A stretch of 64,000 nt of DNA from assembly GCA_015680905.1 (NCBI GenBank), contig CM027384.1, positions 77,161,501-77,225,500 of the forward strand, read 5' to 3'. Source of the stretch: Coptis chinensis. Its lineage: Eukaryota; Streptophyta; Magnoliopsida; Ranunculales; Ranunculaceae. Made by a program: the position numbers and the translations under genes. The notes beneath the pieces are model-generated. The model had not been told where the DNA came from and searched no databases. It worked only from the letters and a program-made list of their open reading frames with translations. Positions 61,301 to 64,000 of this stretch are shown here, piece by piece; positions within the stretch are counted from its first letter, which is position 1, and each line of letters starts with the position of its first letter.

Positions 61301-61516
61301 CGCAAACAACAGGGTTAATACGATGCATGTCTTCGAAACTCTTGGTTGAAGGTTTATCATACCCAAACAAATTAACAAAATGCCTACATGTATAAATGTT
61401 GAGACAGACAATGTACTCACCAATTGTTCTCCAATATCAGCAAATCCCATCTTGCCCGTCCCCGGTTATATATTTTCTTTTGCTTTCGCCGCTTGTGAAT
61501 TAAGTTTGCTAATTTC
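58316..61516 (-). pseudogene. CACTA TnpA-like transposase with DUF8039-like and Ulp1 (C48) protease parts
   Basis: Exons read right to left. 61421-61516: N-terminal part KLNSQAAKAKEN ... GKMGFADIGEQL, with one in-frame TAA. 61160-61280: SWDHPLMEKIEGLQYGKEL. 60661-61056: DVLTKEVEEGK ... LTLALGTPEHPGRTRAVGKG-ITPTAYFH plus coiled coil; this is the Ptta/En/Spm transposase signature. 60369-60494, 60188-60292 and 60036-60119: three copies of one repeat. About 59693-59960: DUF8039-like HGYLLGLNNVRVAVV and LGTQVPWPK, frameshifted. 59415-59588: FPVGGELFG. 59103-about 59200: KRVVLIPYNPG. 58874-58978: GHWVLIAI ... WLDS with the protease His and Asp. 58705-58766, 58521-58619: QPGSKECGYYVM with the catalytic Cys. 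58316-58432: last exon, stop TAG. The protease triad residues remain, but the frame is broken in several places. Confidence 0.82.
60036..60494 (-). repeat. Three tandem copies of one small exon
   Basis: Exons 60036-60119, 60188-60292 and 60369-60494 all encode variants of CNLAQFDHVNKANKKTRGQT followed by a GLG ending. The intervening introns also match (TGAAGTATAAATCTTAGAACC). A 150-180-bp exon-plus-intron unit was thus copied in tandem. The 60369 exon ends at a GC rather than GT donor. Confidence 0.75.
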
Positions 61517-62300
61517 CTGGAAAACATGGAATTAGTCGTCTTTAGGAATAAAAAACAATATATGGGTTTAATGTGATTGGATGTCTTTAATAGTCAAGGA
61601 ATTAATTATCACAGCGCACGGCCGCACGTCAAAGGCAATTTGGGGAGGTCACATTCCTATTAACAAACTAGGTTGGCACACAATCCTAGACTATCAAAGG
61701 GGCTGCCTGAGTTCAGATGTGCGAAAATACCACTTGTAGATGACATCCTATGACAACAGCAATTTGGGGAGGTCACATTCCTATTAACATACAAGTAAAG
61801 AATTTTTAGAGGACCAACTATTTAAAGGTACTTACTGTGGTTCATGGGTTTGTGCGTACAGTGATTGCCATGTTGTTAGGGCCTATATTGACAACATTCA
61901 TTGTGTTGACTGGAGAACAAAAGAGTGAATGAGACATTTCGAGGCTTAATCACATGATTTTCATGACTTAATGTTGGCGGCATATGCATTTTCTTTGGTG
62001 TAAGCAGTAGTGAAATATAGAGGACACCACTTTTTCGTTTCTACCTTTTGTTCCGAGTCTATATTTTGCGTGTAACTCTGTTCCCTTCCCCTGTAAGTGT
62101 TGTCAGAGGCTGGACACATACAGGAACTCTCCTTAGCGGCTTCCTTATAAGAGGGGAACTTCCCATTTGGTCAACTTTAGTGTAGTTTCTTATTTGATGT
62201 CACTATTAAGATTTTCTCTCGCGTAAGACTCGGAAAAGACAAGAAAGAAAGAACACATAATCAGACTAAAAGGCAGCAAATTAGCCTATATAGTATGACC
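61517..62300. other. Unassigned flank with a 31-bp direct repeat
   Basis: GCAATTTGGGGAGGTCACAT followed by TCCTATTAACA occurs at about 61636 and 61761. No coding sequence was recognised. Confidence 0.5.
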
Positions 62301-62310
62301 AGCTTGATTA

Positions 62311-62405
62311 ATGGAACTAACCGATGCAGGAAGTCACTACTTAGCACTAACCTTAGCAGTAGGAACTAACCGATGCAGGAAGTCACTACTTAGCACTAGC
62401 AACAG
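62311..62405 (+). repeat. Tandem duplication of about 50 bp
   Basis: GGAACTAACCGATGCAGGAA then GTCACTACTTAGCACTA is present at 62313 and again at 62361, with a short variable tail. Confidence 0.85.
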
Positions 62406-63290
62406 AAGGTTCTATTTACACAGCAGTAGTAGCTACCCTACAAGAAATGCATATATAAAGATAGCATTCACTATTCATATCTCCAACTCTAGCTCATCAT
62501 TCAAGCTCTAACAAGACCTCAGCTTTAGCTCTGTTATCCTTGTTTCGAACATTTCCTGAAAGTCGACTACAAGTTATAAATCGAGGGGGAAGGCAGGTGA
62601 AGTCCTTTCCTCTGGCGGCAATGCCCCTCGGATTTCATCGGAACTAGAAGGAGAATCAAAGGTAAGCCAAAGCTTTCCGCATAATGTCACTACCCGTTCT
62701 CTATAAGCCATAGCTCCTCACTCTTCACTAACGCAACTATAGCTCCTAACTCTCCTCTACCTAGCTCCAACTCTCACTCGTCATAACAGTTTCGTTTCAT
62801 TCTCTGTTGTAAACAAAATTTTAGTGAGCTTACGCTTGGGGCCCTCAGAGCTAATTAAAGCTTAGAATATAATGGAAAAGACTTGAGGGAAAAACATTAC
62901 TTGGAAGCAAAATTGTAAAACATATGAGACCTACTAAAGTTCTAATTTTAAGGAAATATTTTGTACAACTTATATTTAACAACAGTTAGCAACACGAGGA
63001 ATTCATGACTGATTTCAGGATGGAAGAGCGGTTTTCAGGGAAAATAATTTATTGAAAAGTGGTCGTAGACCAAATTAAACCTAAAATGTTCTCTATGAAA
63101 GGGAAATACTTACCCATGTAATTTAACAGTTAACTGATAGAGCCCTTAATAGCTAGGCATATATGCTCCTAGAGCTGAGATGATTTGGCCCAGACAGGAC
63201 CATGAATTACTGAATTCCACTAGGCATCATGAAAAGAGAGGTCTTAAAGGGCAATAAAGTTTCCAGTTGGCTATCCAAGGGTAGGATGCA
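62406..63290. other. Unassigned spacer
   Basis: Intergenic-looking sequence without open frames of note. I see nothing specific in it. Confidence 0.4.
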
Positions 63291-63299
63291 CACCACCAC

Positions 63300-63435
63300 G
63301 ACAAACTTAAGGATACTAAGAAGACTTGATGTTTAGAACATAAGGGCAGACTAAGAAGACTTGATGTTCAGAACAGACTTAAGGATACTAAGAAGACTTG
63401 ATGTTCAGAACAGACTTGATACTAAGAAGACTTCA
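63300..63435 (+). repeat. Short tandem repeats (AAGAAGACTTGATGTTCAGA type)
   Basis: Three to four irregular copies of a 35-45-bp unit with GGATACTAAGAAGACTTGAT and GTTCAGAACAGACTT. Confidence 0.8.
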
Positions 63436-63525
63436 CTGGGTAATGACATTAAATGCAAAACTGATCGGTTGGCCCCTGGAGTCCTCAGCAGAAGGGGTGC
63501 TGGTATCATGTGAAAGGAAAGAAAT

Positions 63526-63723
63526 TTGGCAGTGGTGGGAGTCTTAGTGACTAGACTTGGACAGGTTACTTCCTTTCAAGCCGAGTGTATTGCTATTGTT
63601 TTGGCAAAAATTGAGAAATCTTCAGAGATGCACTGGAATAGAATTTGGATAGAGGCGGATTCACATGCAGCAGTCAAAGCTTTTAATGGGAATGCCATTC
63701 CATGGACACTAAGAGCTAGATAG
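63526..63723 (+). pseudogene. RNase H-like (RVT_3) fragment
   Basis: 65 residues: VTSFQAECIAIVLAKIEKSSEMHWNRIWIEADSHAAVKAFN. The Glu in QAE and the Asp in EADS match the RNase H fold used in plant LINEs (RVT_3 type). The first strand with NxDG and the last acidic motif are missing, so it is a fragment, ending in TAG. The parent could be a LINE or a host RNase H-like gene. Confidence 0.7.
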
Positions 63724-64000
63724 ATGCAAGCAACTAGGAACATACAGGACTGGAAGTTATTTACTCGGCTTTTCTATAACTTTGCCCCTGTTTTATTCTC
63801 CATTTTGATTGTCCATAAAATTATGGGCAAATTATTGTCACTTAAGTAGTACCATCCCTTCCACATCAACAAGAGCCTCTACTACCTTTACAAAGACTCT
63901 CTTTCTCTTTGGTCCATCTGGCCTGAAAGAGTGAAGGCCATTACAAACAGCTCCGAAGGGATCAGCGCCCGCTTGTCCTGAAGGCTAACATCATTAGCCC
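63724..64000. other. Unassigned end of window
   Basis: No feature recognised. Confidence 0.4.

Larger units (their letters stand above)
57589..61516 (-). mobile_element. CACTA element with TnpA-like/Ulp1 gene; right end not found
   Basis: The left border is CACTATTACAGAAAAGC after ATT (57586-57588). A subterminal zone of about 350 bp follows, dense with ACCGTGG / CCACGG motifs. The minus-strand gene at 58316-61516 carries CACTA-type transposase and Ulp1 features. No matching TAGTG end with subterminal motifs was found on the right, so the right end may be lost or beyond recognition. 61516 is only the edge of the last exon I can trace. Confidence 0.8.

Noticed and set aside
61840-61866. CAGTG followed by ATT as the right end of the CACTA at 57589
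   Set aside because: ATT matches the left target duplication, but the end reads CAGTG rather than TAGTG and the sequence before it lacks the ACCGTGG subterminal motifs.

Overview
This window is repeat-rich nuclear DNA from a flowering plant, probably a eudicot. The evidence is the plant-specific transposon families present: Athila- and Tat-type Ty3/gypsy elements, a Tekay/Del-like long LTR, CACTA elements (one with an Ulp1-type protease gene), Helitron ends and an L1-type LINE with a zinc-binding region and RNase H. There is also a piece of the plant fusion gene for dihydrofolate reductase-thymidylate synthase (DHFR-TS). I see no intact host gene, rRNA, tRNA or CRISPR array. The species cannot be named from the sequence.

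Layout. 1-2.66 kb: probable Tekay/Del-type LTR remnant. 2.93-5.94 kb: Helitron-like element with a diverged array of about 55-bp units between two 300-bp direct repeats, ending in a good Helitron 3' hairpin plus CTAG. 6.3-54.6 kb: one old Tat-lineage Ty3/gypsy element on the minus strand, with 352/349-bp LTRs, a TSD of ATCTT and about 11 kb of its own sequence. It is split by a 37-kb insertion (6852-44096, TSD CCCCT) made of Athila sequence. That insertion has three LTR copies (6852-8747, 23089-about 24984, 42210-44096) and two partly overlapping internal regions. Between the second LTR and the second internal region lies 12 kb of foreign DNA (24985-36835).

The 12-kb segment holds the most informative items. 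They are an L1-type LINE 3' end whose zinc-binding region occurs three times in tandem (26.2-27.5 kb), a TIR element carrying a GGT-rich minisatellite (29.1-30.1 kb), and a complete-looking 3956-bp non-autonomous CACTA (32244-36199, TSD ATG). This CACTA carries a decayed DHFR-TS gene fragment with introns still in place, so it is a Pack-CACTA.

Right of the Athila insertion, the Tat element shows an extra gene on the opposite strand (44.45-46.55 kb), 3'-region tandem repeats (about 46.9-47.65 kb), and integrase, RNase H, RT, protease and gag remnants read right to left. A 736-bp TIR transposon sits inside it.

55.48-57.29 kb is a head-to-tail array of about 450-480-bp Helitron-like units on the minus strand, joined end to end (CTAG directly followed by TC at the clearest junction). 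57.59-61.5 kb is a second, larger CACTA whose decayed minus-strand gene encodes a TnpA-like transposase part, three tandem copies of one small exon, a DUF8039-like part and a C48/Ulp1-type cysteine protease. 61.5-64 kb is mostly unassigned, with short direct repeats and one RNase H-like (RVT_3) fragment. All calls rest on reading the sequence and family knowledge; no database search was run.
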